Assembly (NCBI GenBank): GCA_014804655.1
Contig: JAAUZK010000021.1
Coordinates: 1-33,348 of the forward strand
Reading direction: 5' to 3'
Source: Lachnospiraceae bacterium
GTDB lineage: Bacteria; Bacillota; Clostridia; Lachnospirales; Lachnospiraceae
DNA: 33,348 nucleotides
The translations under genes were made by a program, and so were the position numbers. Shown one piece after another: positions 1 to 7,256 of the stretch. Within the stretch, counting starts at the first letter, position 1, and every line of letters begins with the position of its first letter. The notes beneath the pieces are model-generated. The model had not been told where the DNA came from, made no database searches, and was given only the letters and a program-made list of their open reading frames with translations.

Positions 1-94
1 CATAGGGGGAGACATTTTATCCACTAATTCACAGTGGAACAGCAATGACAAAAATTTTAAATTCTCTGTTTTGCACAAATGAAAGCTGTTGAAT
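1..94. other. Unassigned left edge next to a broken kinase gene
   Basis: This stretch lies where the rest of the sensor kinase's ATPase domain should be encoded, but no frame here continues that domain. A plus-strand frame is open from base 2 and stops at 80-82 (last residues FSVLHK), which could be the tail of a neighbouring gene. A minus-strand frame is also open. I do not recognise either product. The segment may be the end of an inserted element or the far side of a deletion. Confidence 0.3.
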
Positions 95-1114
95 TTAAAG
101 GTGGTTCTGAACAGTTACGGAATTATTTATAATGTTATCTAACACCTGCTGTAATCTCAATTTATCAAAATACAACAGACATTCCGGTATATCATTTTCC
201 AGCGTGATCTGTCCGTAATATTTGAAATCATGAAACATCTCCGGAATGATGAGCGAGTTCTCTTCTATCGGCTCTACCTTAAGTACTTCCAGTTCCTCCA
301 TCGTCGCATGAAACATATTGCCTACCAGATTGTCAATCATCTCCGCCTTACCCGCAATGACGCCGATCTTGCGAAGCGTATCTTCCTTCTGCTCTGTCAC
401 CTGCATAACCTCGCAGGTTGCCTTGATGGTTGCCACCGGTGTCTTAATGTCGTGGGAAAGCTCTGCAATCAGTTCTTTCTTACTGATATTCGCCTGATAC
501 TCACTTTCCCTTGCCCGTTTCAGCTCCTGCCGCATCAGATCAAAACTCTCCGTAAATACACCGAAGAAATTATTCTTACGGATGGGTAATGCCAGTTCCA
601 GATTGCCCTTGGCCACCTGCGCCGCAAACTCCCGTAATATGCAAAACGGCCTGATGTAGTTCAGATATAATATCACCAGTACCGCGTATATTAAAAGCAA
701 AAGAAGTATCCCGAATACAATCACTTCCCATTGCATCCTGTGCCGCAGTATATCATAACGTTCCTGCTTCGTCTGCCAGACTACCTTGCCCGCAAACACA
801 CCTTCCGGTGCGTCACCTATAGAATTATCATTTACATATAAATCCATGATCATACTGTTAACCATCATGTACTCATTCAATCTGCCCTGATAATCCGCAT
901 CCGCCGTGAAGAGCAGGCTGCACCCGTGCTCTTTCTCGATCACTTCCCTCGCAGTCCCCTTTTCCAGCTCATTTTCGATCGTTCTTGCTTCCCCGTTATA
1001 CCAGACCATGTCCGGAATATACTCTTCACCGTCTTTCTGCATCTGTGTGACCGTAATCATAATAAAAGCGAGAATACATATGGTAATTCCCGCCATGATC
1101 TGTCTGATTTTCAT
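95..1114 (-). CDS. Sensor histidine kinase, C-terminally truncated
   Basis: A membrane sensor kinase, the expected partner of the OmpR-type regulator just upstream. Residues 7-23 form the first membrane helix, about 24-127 an extracytoplasmic sensor region and about 128-152 the second helix, followed by a HAMP-like linker. The dimerisation helix carries the phospho-acceptor His221 in ELSHDIKTP. The ATPase domain begins, and the N-box start is visible at residues 326-332 (DNIINNS), but the frame then reads VTVQNHL and stops. The D, F and G2 boxes, roughly 90 residues, are missing. A GGTGGAAG ribosome site precedes the ATG. As it stands the protein should not bind ATP, so it is probably a decayed gene or one interrupted by an insertion or deletion near base 115. 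Confidence 0.8.
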   Translation of the reverse strand: MKIRQIMAGITICILAFIMITVTQMQKDGEEYIPDMVWYNGEARTIENELEKGTAREVIEKEHGCSLLFTADADYQGRLNEYMMVNSMIMDLYVNDNSIGDAPEGVFAGKVVWQTKQERYDILRHRMQWEVIVFGILLLLLIYAVLVILYLNYIRPFCILREFAAQVAKGNLELALPIRKNNFFGVFTESFDLMRQELKRARESEYQANISKKELIAELSHDIKTPVATIKATCEVMQVTEQKEDTLRKIGVIAGKAEMIDNLVGNMFHATMEELEVLKVEPIEENSLIIPEMFHDFKYYGQITLENDIPECLLYFDKLRLQQVLDNIINNSVTVQNHL

Positions 1115-1149
1115 TTATTACTTCCACCATCCGTTACTCAAATTCGTGC

Positions 1150-1176
1150 GGAGAATGCCGTATTTTGGCATTCTCC
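1150..1176. repeat. Perfect hairpin between regulator and kinase
   Basis: Ten-base arms GGAGAATGCC (1150-1159) and GGCATTCTCC (1167-1176) flank a 7-base loop. There is no T-run on the minus strand after it, so it is a poor terminator. It may stabilise or process the regulator-kinase transcript. It sits directly beside the longer hairpin at 1178-1243. Confidence 0.6.
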
Positions 1177-1177
1177 A

Positions 1178-1243
1178 GCGTGAGACATAGAACTTCTTCA
1201 CGAAGCAGCCTTTGCTGCGAGTGATTAGAAGTTCTTCTCACGC
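1178..1243. repeat. Long hairpin overlapping the regulator's stop codon
   Basis: Outer arms GCGTGAGA (1178-1185) and TCTCACGC (1236-1243), middle arms AGAACTTCT (1189-1197) and AGAAGTTCT (1227-1235), then TCAC/GTGA and GCAGC/GCTGC make a nearly continuous stem. The right arm encodes the last residues and stop codon of the response regulator. This looks like a palindromic intergenic repeat that became part of the gene end, or an RNA element controlling kinase expression. Confidence 0.6.
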
Positions 1244-1971
1244 ACTTCTAATATATATCCCGTTCCCCACACAGTCCTGATCAATTCCGGTTCATTCGGA
1301 TTCTTCTCCAATTTTTCCCGCAGTCTGCGAATATGAACATTCAGTGTGCCGTCACTGTAGAAAGAATCTCCCCACACCGTCTCGAACAAAACGTCCTTCG
1401 TCACAATCGTGCCGCGATGATCAAACAAGCAGGAAAACAGTTTAAATTCTTTTGCCTTAAGCTGTACCTCCCGCTCGCCCACACTTACCCGCATGGTTGC
1501 CTCGTCCAGACGGATCTTACCGCAACTCTTAATTTGACGGCGCCTTTGCCCCTCATCCGGCTCCGCCTGTTCAACTATGCCTGAATCTGTCTCCGCTTTG
1601 ATACTCGTGTTCATACGCTTCAACACAGCCTTCACCTTCGCCAAAAGCACGCTTAAGGTGTACGGCTTCTTAATATAATCATCACCGCCGATATTTAACG
1701 CCACCAATATATCTTCATCACTCTGTCTCGCACTGATAAAAAGAATCGGAATGTTCGAAATGTCCCTGATTTTCTTACACAGTTGAAACCCACTCTCCTC
1801 CTGCAGATTAATATCTAACAAAATCAAGTCAAAACTGTGCGCCTCCATCATCTGCTCACAGCCCCTGGCCGTATCCGTCCAAACAGCGGACACGTCAAAG
1901 AGGTTAAAATATTCGCAGGTCATCTGTGCCAATTCTATTTCATCATCTACGATCAGGCAGTTATAGTGCAT
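1225..1971 (-). CDS. OmpR/PhoB-family response regulator
   Basis: A 248-residue DNA-binding response regulator. The receiver domain (1-120) shows the acidic pair at residues 9-10 (VDDE), phospho-acceptor Asp53 in LLDINL and the lysine of the KKPY motif. The C-terminal winged helix (about 150-245) includes the DNA-recognition region around NVHIRRLREKL and ends in the usual RTVWGTGY hairpin. An upstream reading would add 31 residues, but the sequence GGGAGGAAGG lies just before the ATG at 1971 and fixes the start there. The kinase gene follows 110 bases downstream. The last codons fall inside a palindrome. Its targets cannot be told from the sequence. Confidence 0.9.
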   Translation of the reverse strand: MHYNCLIVDDEIELAQMTCEYFNLFDVSAVWTDTARGCEQMMEAHSFDLILLDINLQEESGFQLCKKIRDISNIPILFISARQSDEDILVALNIGGDDYIKKPYTLSVLLAKVKAVLKRMNTSIKAETDSGIVEQAEPDEGQRRRQIKSCGKIRLDEATMRVSVGEREVQLKAKEFKLFSCLFDHRGTIVTKDVLFETVWGDSFYSDGTLNVHIRRLREKLEKNPNEPELIRTVWGTGYILEVREKNF

Positions 1972-2026
1972 TTCCTTCCTCCCAAGACAGGTTATTTTTC
2001 CGCTTATTACGGTTGCCGCAATGCTG

Positions 2027-2155
2027 TTATCTTTTTCTCTCCTTCTCGCGGTACATAAGAGCATCTGCCTCTCCTAACAATCTGTCAAAAGACGCCTTGC
2101 CTTCAGACGAATGCGAAGCGCAGGTCTCCCCTATAGCGCTCCCATCCAAATCAAA
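2027..2155 (-). pseudogene. Remnant of the C-terminal end of a GGDEF domain
   Basis: Read on the minus strand, 42 codons end in TAA at 2027-2029 and give a peptide with the hallmarks of a GGDEF C-terminus: an SAIGE segment matching the usual SIG strand, then SFDRLLGEADALMYREK matching the final helix (F-x-x-LL-x-x-AD-x-x-MY-x-x-K). The catalytic GGDEF loop and everything before it are absent. Upstream the frame runs into the pckA terminator. I infer that a diguanylate-cyclase-like gene once lay here and lost its 5' part in a rearrangement. Identification is by motif only. Confidence 0.55.
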
Positions 2156-2165
2156 TGCAATTCTC

Positions 2166-2199
2166 AAAAAAGCAACAAGGGGTATTAATATACCCCTTG
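2166..2199 (-). terminator. Rho-independent terminator of pckA
   Basis: On the minus strand the stem CAAGGGGTAT / ATACCCCTTG (2176-2185 and 2190-2199) has a 4-base loop and is followed by TTGCTTTTTT. It lies 33 bases after the pckA stop codon. Confidence 0.9.
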
Positions 2200-2232
2200 C
2201 TAGTGATAATCTTTTCAGTCGATTATTTATGA

Positions 2233-3948
2233 TTAGTTCAGTGCGTCAACCAGTTTCTTAAGTGCACTAAGTGCCTCATCCGGAAGTTTATCATAGCCTT
2301 CCTTCTTGGTTGCGAAATCTTCTACTGCTTTCACACGAGTCTCCATAGCGCTCTTGAGCTGTGCCTTATAATCAGCATCGCTAAGGTCTGCCTTGAAGTT
2401 CTTGAAGCCCTCTGTCTGGCCGTCCCATGTGTTCATGATCTCGATATCATCGAAAGGTCCCCACTGCTCGAACTGTGCCTTGCCTTCTACGATCGTCTCA
2501 AGGATTCCGAGGGTATCTGCGGGTTTAACCTTCTCGCCCATGAAATCACCTGTATTAACGATATAGCAAGCTACGTTCTTCTCTTCTACTAACTTCTTGA
2601 ACTTATCATAGTCATTAACCAGAGGATAGGTTCTGAACGGGTTAGCATAAGGTACGATACGGATCGCATTAAGGTCTGTACCTGCTGCAACACGCTCTGC
2701 TGTGGATGTCTTGGTTGCCAGAGTAGCGCCCATAACAGAAGCAAGAGCTGCACCTTTCAATTTAACTACCGGCGGGATCGTAGGATCTTTCATGATCCAG
2801 AAGATCGCATTAACAGGAGCATCGATCTTATCTACACGGTTAGGAGACCATAATTTGGACTTGATCGCACGACCGTTACCGTTTCTGATATCCTCGGTAA
2901 CAAGCTGGATCTTGCCTTCGCTGTCCATTGTACAAGAGCAGTTCTGAGCAGATAACAGATACTCATTATCAGGACATCCTGTCGGGTAATCTGCTGTCTT
3001 ATCGAAGTAAGTAGGCTCAAGTGCTACGGATGCACAGGTATCTGTGTTGATGATGAAAGCGTCATCGTGAAGTACCTTGATCTCATACTTGCCGCCATGC
3101 TTAGCATGTGTCAATGTGGACTTACCGGAACCTGACAGACCATATACGGATGCAACGAACTTAGAACCATCCTTAAGCAGATACTCTTTCTGTCCGCCGT
3201 GGCAGGAAGCGTAGCCGTTTCTGTTAGCAAGCGCCCAAGCCATTGTCAGTGTGCCTTTCTTGTGCTCACCGAAATATTTCATACCAAGGATTGCTGCGCA
3301 GTTCTCGTTGGTATCGAAATAGCAAAGTGTAAGAGGATCGCTTAAGCAGCTGTAATCTACATCAGGAGCCTCGTGAGGAGCCCACTGAGGATCGGAGAAG
3401 ATATAGATATCAGGCTCTTTGCCGTCGCCTACCGGTTTGGAATTTTTGTACATCTTAACGTACTCGTCAGACATATACTGGAAGTTGATCATCCAGTTGT
3501 ACAGTAAGTTCTCCTCTCCTTCCGGAATCAGAAGGTGAGCTTTTACCATAAACTCAGGATCAAGACCTACGAAACACTCTGCATGATACATTGTTTTCCA
3601 ACGTGTCTCATAGATTGCATCCATAACTACCTTGTCAAGCTTTACAGCGTCTACGCCGGGCTCGCCTTTGATACGGCGTGCTGCTGCATAACGACCGGTT
3701 ACAGCGCCGTCGTTAAACAGAAGAACCTTTGCATCAGCAGGAAGACCGAATGTCTCACCACTCTTAACCGGCATATCCGTTACAACCGTACCGGGTGAAT
3801 TTTTAGCTAATTCATAAGCTTCTCTTAAGGTGTTAACTTTTACTACGTTGTTTCCGTAGAATGCCGCCTCAATGATGGAACGGGTCTTGGAAAAACCAAC
3901 CTTGCCGGCGCCGATCTCGGAAATGGGATAATACGCTTTTGTTGCCAT
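2233..3948 (-). CDS. pckA: Phosphoenolpyruvate carboxykinase (ATP)
   Basis: Interconverts oxaloacetate and phosphoenolpyruvate using ATP/ADP. In fermentative Clostridia it often runs toward oxaloacetate. The kinase-1a P-loop GLSGSGKST is at residues 270-278, followed by the metal-binding HDD at 294-296. The N-terminal half holds the substrate-binding region, including RYAAARR near residues 86-92. At 571 residues it is somewhat longer than the common 530-540 residue forms. AAGGAGGAGA stands 6 bases before the ATG. It has its own strong promoter (4044-4072), a perfect dyad at the predicted transcription start and a clear terminator, so it is probably a single-gene unit. Unlike several neighbours it uses a narrow, highly-expressed-type codon set. 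Confidence 0.95.
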   Translation of the reverse strand: MATKAYYPISEIGAGKVGFSKTRSIIEAAFYGNNVVKVNTLREAYELAKNSPGTVVTDMPVKSGETFGLPADAKVLLFNDGAVTGRYAAARRIKGEPGVDAVKLDKVVMDAIYETRWKTMYHAECFVGLDPEFMVKAHLLIPEGEENLLYNWMINFQYMSDEYVKMYKNSKPVGDGKEPDIYIFSDPQWAPHEAPDVDYSCLSDPLTLCYFDTNENCAAILGMKYFGEHKKGTLTMAWALANRNGYASCHGGQKEYLLKDGSKFVASVYGLSGSGKSTLTHAKHGGKYEIKVLHDDAFIINTDTCASVALEPTYFDKTADYPTGCPDNEYLLSAQNCSCTMDSEGKIQLVTEDIRNGNGRAIKSKLWSPNRVDKIDAPVNAIFWIMKDPTIPPVVKLKGAALASVMGATLATKTSTAERVAAGTDLNAIRIVPYANPFRTYPLVNDYDKFKKLVEEKNVACYIVNTGDFMGEKVKPADTLGILETIVEGKAQFEQWGPFDDIEIMNTWDGQTEGFKNFKADLSDADYKAQLKSAMETRVKAVEDFATKKEGYDKLPDEALSALKKLVDALN

Positions 3949-3985
3949 ATTATGTTCTCCTCCTTAAAATTGTATTATTTAACGA

Positions 3986-4000
3986 AAGATACTATATCTT
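3986..4000. promoter_or_regulatory. Small dyad in pckA leader
   Basis: AAGATA-CTA-TATCTT is a perfect 15-base dyad in the pckA 5' untranslated region, between the promoter dyad and the ribosome site. It could be a protein site or a weak hairpin. It is AT-rich enough to arise by chance. Confidence 0.3.
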
Positions 4001-4017
4001 CCGCCACATGCATGATA

Positions 4018-4035
4018 TGTACGGGCTACCGTACA
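4018..4035. promoter_or_regulatory. Putative operator of pckA
   Basis: TGTACGG-GCTA-CCGTACA is a perfect 18-base dyad. It begins right at the predicted transcription start of pckA (-10 at 4044-4049), where a bound repressor would block initiation. It does not match the usual CcpA cre or Rex consensus, so the regulator is unknown. Confidence 0.55.
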
Positions 4036-4043
4036 TCGCTCTA

Positions 4044-4072
4044 ATTATCTCAAAACCACCAATAAAAGTCAA
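4044..4072 (-). promoter_or_regulatory. pckA promoter
   Basis: Minus-strand -35 TTGACT (4067-4072) and -10 GATAAT (4044-4049) are separated by exactly 17 bases, a good sigma-A promoter. It lies between the deoC stop codon and pckA, giving a leader of about 90 bases. Confidence 0.8.
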
Positions 4073-4106
4073 TAATGAAATCCATTTCCATGGAGAAATT
4101 CCCCAA

Positions 4107-4754
4107 TTACTCCTGCAACAGCCCTACCGCTCTGGAAGTTCCGATCCTGTCACATCCTTCCGCCATAAACGCCTCCAGATCCTCCAATGTGGAAATACCT
4201 CCTGCCGCCTTGATCTTAACGCCCTCTCCGATATACTGTTTAAAAAGGCGGATATCTTCTATCGTAGCGCCGCCTGTCCCGAAGCCGGTGGATGTTTTGA
4301 TATAGTCTGCCCCCGCGTCAGTCACCGCCTTACACATGGCGATCTTCTCTTCCTCCGTCAGATAACAGGTCTCGATAATCACTTTCAGAATATGATCCCT
4401 GCAGACTTCCCTGAGTGCGCGTATTTCCTGTTCCACCGCGTCAAACATGCCGTTCTTCACATGGCTGATATTGATCACCATATCGATCTCTCCCGCGCCG
4501 TCGGCAATTGCCTGTTTCGTCTCCGCAACCTTAGCCTCCGTCACCGAATATCCCAACGGAAAACCTACCACCGTACAGATATTGATCTTATCCCCATAAG
4601 TGTCATGAATCCGCTTAATATAAGTGGGCGGCACACAGACGGAAGCCGTCTCATTTGCAATCGCCTCATCACACAGCTTCACGATATCCTCCCACGTGGC
4701 ATAAGCCTTTAACTGTGTGTGATCCACACGTTTTAATATTTCTGTTTTATCCAT
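4107..4754 (-). CDS. deoC: Deoxyribose-phosphate aldolase
   Basis: Cleaves 2-deoxyribose-5-phosphate to glyceraldehyde-3-phosphate and acetaldehyde in deoxynucleoside breakdown. The TIM barrel is full length at 215 residues. The Schiff-base lysine is Lys153 in YIKTSTGF, Asp91 in EIDMV matches the active-site aspartate and Lys182 in KAAGGIS is the second catalytic lysine. GAGAGGAG precedes the ATG. No other deo genes (phosphorylase, phosphopentomutase, nucleoside transporter) are adjacent. A dyad overlapping its likely promoter at 4797-4816 suggests local repression, for example by a deoxyribose-phosphate-responsive regulator, but that is inference. Confidence 0.95.
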   Translation of the reverse strand: MDKTEILKRVDHTQLKAYATWEDIVKLCDEAIANETASVCVPPTYIKRIHDTYGDKINICTVVGFPLGYSVTEAKVAETKQAIADGAGEIDMVINISHVKNGMFDAVEQEIRALREVCRDHILKVIIETCYLTEEEKIAMCKAVTDAGADYIKTSTGFGTGGATIEDIRLFKQYIGEGVKIKAAGGISTLEDLEAFMAEGCDRIGTSRAVGLLQE

Positions 4755-4796
4755 ACTTTATATCCGCTCCTCTCTGCCGCTGTACTCCTCAAATTA

Positions 4797-4829
4797 TTGT
4801 AATACGATTCTTACAAAAATTCCAGTCAA
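4797..4829 (-). promoter_or_regulatory. Likely deoC promoter with overlapping dyad
   Basis: On the minus strand TTGACT (4824-4829) is followed after 19 bases by TATTAC (4799-4804), a usable but stretched promoter. The -10 lies inside a perfect dyad, TTGTAA-N8-TTACAA (4797-4816), which fits an operator that excludes polymerase. Confidence 0.45.
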
Positions 4830-4897
4830 AGAAAAACTTTCATATTAATCTCCCATTCTTGCTCAACCTGCGATTTTGGGCGCAAGCACAAATTTGC

Positions 4898-4921
4898 GTG
4901 TGAAAAATTTATTTTCCACAC
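4898..4921. promoter_or_regulatory. Near-perfect 24-base dyad in the deoC-gltA spacer
   Basis: Arms GTGTGAAAAAT and ATTTTCCACAC pair with one mismatch around a 2-base centre. It lies about 100 bases upstream of the gltA promoter in the 359-base divergent spacer. It could be an activator or repressor site. No known consensus was recognised. The rest of the spacer is AT-rich and shows no gene. Confidence 0.35.
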
Positions 4922-5019
4922 TATCCTACAATACTGAATAACCGTACAAGAACCAATATTTTTATATATATGAACAATCTTTGAATAATGTTAAAACTTT
5001 CTTAAATAAACGTTTTTTC

Positions 5020-5049
5020 TTGTCTCGTGCTTTTTATTCATGTTATGAT
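5020..5049 (+). promoter_or_regulatory. Likely gltA promoter
   Basis: TTGTCT (5020-5025) and TATGAT (5044-5049) are 18 bases apart, and the second overlaps a TGATAAT-like sequence. Transcription would start near 5056, giving a leader of under 60 bases. Confidence 0.5.
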
Positions 5050-5057
5050 AATATAGT

Positions 5058-5174
5058 ATGAGTATGAAAATGATGATGAAGATGATGAAGAAGATGAAAG
5101 GAGGCACCTATTCATGGAACAAAATAACAGCTTTTCTGAAATTACACCTGAGATCATACGACTTGCAGACATGA
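5058..5174 (+). other. Met/Lys-rich leader frame in the gltA 5' region
   Basis: From an ATG at 5058 the first 14 codons read MSMKMMMKMMKKMK. The frame runs on for 38 codons and overlaps the start of gltA in another frame. No ribosome site precedes it, and the predicted transcription start is only one or two bases away, so translation would have to be leaderless. It may equally be a purine-rich ATG/AAG-type repeat that keeps the ribosome site open. Confidence 0.25.
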
Positions 5175-6487
5175 GCGCGCAAGCCGGTATTATAGATACC
5201 GAATTATTCACAAAATATGATGTTAAGCGCGGACTGCGCGATTTAAACGGTAAAGGCGTTCTGGCGGGACTTACCAACATTTCCGATGTGCGCGCAAATA
5301 AAATTGTAGACGGCGTACAGGTTCCCACCCACGGAAAACTATTCTACCGCGGCTATAATGTCAAAGACCTTGTTGAAGGATTTGCCGCAGAGGACCGCTT
5401 CGGATTCGAAGAAGTGTCCTATCTGCTTCTCTTTAACAAGCTGCCGGACCGTAAAGAGCTGGAGGAGTTCTCCCGCCTGTTATCGGGTTACCGCTCCCTG
5501 CCAACCAGTTTCGTACGCGATATTATCATGAAGGCGCCCAGCAACGACATGATGAATACGCTTGCAAGAAGTGTGCTTACGCTCTATTCCTATGACGACA
5601 GGGCGGACGATACTTCCCTGCCCAACGTGCTGCGTCAGTGTCTGCAGTTGATTGCTCTGTTCCCTATGCTGTCCATCTACGGATATCAGGCATACAGCCA
5701 TTATCATAACGGAGAGAGTCTTTACATACATCAGCCTCGGCCAGAACTGTCTAACGCGGAGAATATCCTGCATATTCTGCGTCCTGACAGTAAGTATACG
5801 CCGTTGGAAGCTAAGATACTGGACATTGCCCTGATCCTGCACATGGAACACGGCGGCGGTAACAACTCCAGTTTTACGACCCATGTTGTTACTTCCTCAC
5901 TGACGGATACCTACTCTGTCATAGCTGCTGCAATCGGATCACTGAAGGGTCCCCGGCACGGCGGCGCCAACATTAAGGTTGTCCGGATGTTCGAAGAAAT
6001 GAAACAGAAAATCAGCGACTGGAGCGATGAGGGACAAGTTGCAGATTATCTGACGAAGCTGCTGCACAAAGAAGCCTTTGATCACGCGGGTCTGATATAC
6101 GGTGTGGGACACGCCGTATATTCCAAATCCGATCCTCGTGCCGTAATTTTTAAATCATTTGTGGAAAAGCTCTCCGAGGAAAAGGGGCTGCATAATGAAT
6201 TTGCACTCTACTCTCTTGTGGAACGTCTCGCACCGGAAATCATTTCCAGAGAACGTCCCATCTACAAGGGTGTCAATGTAAACGTGGACTTCTATTCCGG
6301 TTTCGTATACAACATGCTTAATCTGCCGATGGAACTCTATACACCCATTTTTGCCATTGCCAGAATCGTTGGCTGGAGTGCGCATCGCATGGAAGAGCTT
6401 GCTAATAATGGCAAAATTATCAGACCGGCCTACAAAACGATCTGCACTGAAAGAGAATATGTCAACATAGATAAAAGAGAGGCCTGA
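5114..6487 (+). CDS. gltA: Citrate synthase
   Basis: Condenses oxaloacetate and acetyl-CoA to citrate. In organisms with an incomplete cycle it supplies 2-oxoglutarate for glutamate. Active-site histidines appear as His246 in HMEHGGGNNSSF, His282 in GPRHGGAN and His333 in GVGHAVYSKSDPRA. The catalytic aspartate is Asp392 in NVDFYSG, with a CoA-side Arg425 in WSAHRMEE. The HAVY form, in place of the proteobacterial HRVY, is common in Clostridia. It has 457 residues with an N-terminal extension of about 40 before the core. AAAGGAGG lies 8 bases before the ATG. Methylcitrate synthase is an alternative, but no prp genes are nearby. Aconitase and isocitrate dehydrogenase, often next to it, are not in the window. 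Confidence 0.93.
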   Translation: MEQNNSFSEITPEIIRLADMSAQAGIIDTELFTKYDVKRGLRDLNGKGVLAGLTNISDVRANKIVDGVQVPTHGKLFYRGYNVKDLVEGFAAEDRFGFEEVSYLLLFNKLPDRKELEEFSRLLSGYRSLPTSFVRDIIMKAPSNDMMNTLARSVLTLYSYDDRADDTSLPNVLRQCLQLIALFPMLSIYGYQAYSHYHNGESLYIHQPRPELSNAENILHILRPDSKYTPLEAKILDIALILHMEHGGGNNSSFTTHVVTSSLTDTYSVIAAAIGSLKGPRHGGANIKVVRMFEEMKQKISDWSDEGQVADYLTKLLHKEAFDHAGLIYGVGHAVYSKSDPRAVIFKSFVEKLSEEKGLHNEFALYSLVERLAPEIISRERPIYKGVNVNVDFYSGFVYNMLNLPMELYTPIFAIARIVGWSAHRMEELANNGKIIRPAYKTICTEREYVNIDKREA

Positions 6488-6500
6488 CAGGTCTCTCTTT
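6477..6500 (+). terminator. Probable gltA terminator
   Basis: The stem GAGAGGCC / GGTCTCTC, with one G-T pair and a 5-base loop, overlaps the gltA stop codon and is followed by TTTC. The T-run is short. It also separates gltA from the convergent operon. Confidence 0.5.
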
Positions 6501-6511
6501 CATAATATCTT

Positions 6512-6880
6512 CTATCTATTCTTCTGGTTGTTTCGCTGATCTATATACAGTTTGCGTCCCCGCATAAAAGAAAACGTATATATTGCAAGCGCCAGCAGAA
6601 TCATTACAATACCGATCCACGAAAGCTGTATGGAATGAATATAATAATCATTGACTAAGTAAATTACGGAAGCCAATATAATCATCACACCCGTTAAGAA
6701 AATCTTCTTGTACATATAGTCAATGAATCCGACCTTATCCCTGATGTCATTCTCATTGGTATTCTTGCTGAGCATAACATTCGCTGCAATGTTGCCTTTG
6801 TGTTTAGCCATGACTGCACTATAGATTAGATAAACCCCACTTGCCAGAAAGAGGAAATCTATCATTCCACCCATTCCCAT
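6512..6880 (-). CDS. Small membrane protein of unknown function
   Basis: A 122-residue hydrophobic protein. Three membrane segments are visible at about residues 4-24, 60-77 and 84-106, with a polar loop at 25-57 and a basic tail rich in Arg, Asn and Gln. No enzymatic motif is recognised. GGAGG lies 10 bases before the ATG. It is the last gene of a thrC-receiver-membrane protein run, 5 bases behind the receiver gene, so it may act with that receiver or simply be co-transcribed. It converges on gltA. Confidence 0.7.
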   Translation of the reverse strand: MGMGGMIDFLFLASGVYLIYSAVMAKHKGNIAANVMLSKNTNENDIRDKVGFIDYMYKKIFLTGVMIILASVIYLVNDYYIHSIQLSWIGIVMILLALAIYTFSFMRGRKLYIDQRNNQKNR

Positions 6881-6885
6881 CGCGT

Positions 6886-7254
6886 TTAATCCTCCGTTTT
6901 CCAGACTGCTTCGACTCTCTCTAAGAGTAACTGCGGCTCAATGGGCTTTCTGATGAAATCTATCGCCCCAAGTGCAATCCCACGCTCTTCGCTCTCCTGT
7001 TCGGTATCTGCCGTTAAGAGAATCACCGGAACCGCAGCCGTTTTCGGATCTTCCTTCATATGTTTCAACACCTCGTATCCATCCATCTCATGCATACGGA
7101 TATCTAACAGCACAAGATCCGGTATCACGGTTTGCAGACACTCCAAAGCTTCTCTACCGGATTTCACCATGGTCACTTGATATTGATTTCTTAAAATCAT
7201 CTCTTCACATTTCAGATTAGTAGCCACATCGTCAACTAATAATATATGCTTCAT
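6886..7254 (-). CDS. Single-domain response regulator (CheY-like receiver)
   Basis: A 122-residue receiver with no output domain. It has the acidic pocket VDD (residues 7-9), phospho-acceptor Asp51 in LLDIRMHEMDGYEVL, a Thr in LLTAD and the conserved Lys in FIRKPIEP. The preferred start is the ATG at 7254 in the sequence TAGTGATG. The GTG one codon earlier overlaps the thrC stop by one base. No strong ribosome site is present, so translation is probably coupled to thrC. The sequence resembles receivers from diguanylate cyclase or hybrid-kinase systems at least as much as CheY. The partner kinase is not in this operon. Confidence 0.85.
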   Translation of the reverse strand: MKHILLVDDVATNLKCEEMILRNQYQVTMVKSGREALECLQTVIPDLVLLDIRMHEMDGYEVLKHMKEDPKTAAVPVILLTADTEQESEERGIALGAIDFIRKPIEPQLLLERVEAVWKTED

Positions 7255-7256
7255 CA

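Noticed and set aside
1972..2064. Extension of the response regulator by 31 residues
   Set aside because: A strong ribosome site lies inside it, directly before the ATG at 1971, and the extension has no family similarity.
3939..4712. Long plus-strand frame opposite deoC
   Set aside because: It mirrors the deoC codons, has no ribosome site and no recognisable domain.
5038..5328. Minus-strand frame with a serine run
   Set aside because: It is the reverse reading of the ATG/AAG-rich gltA leader, not a real protein.
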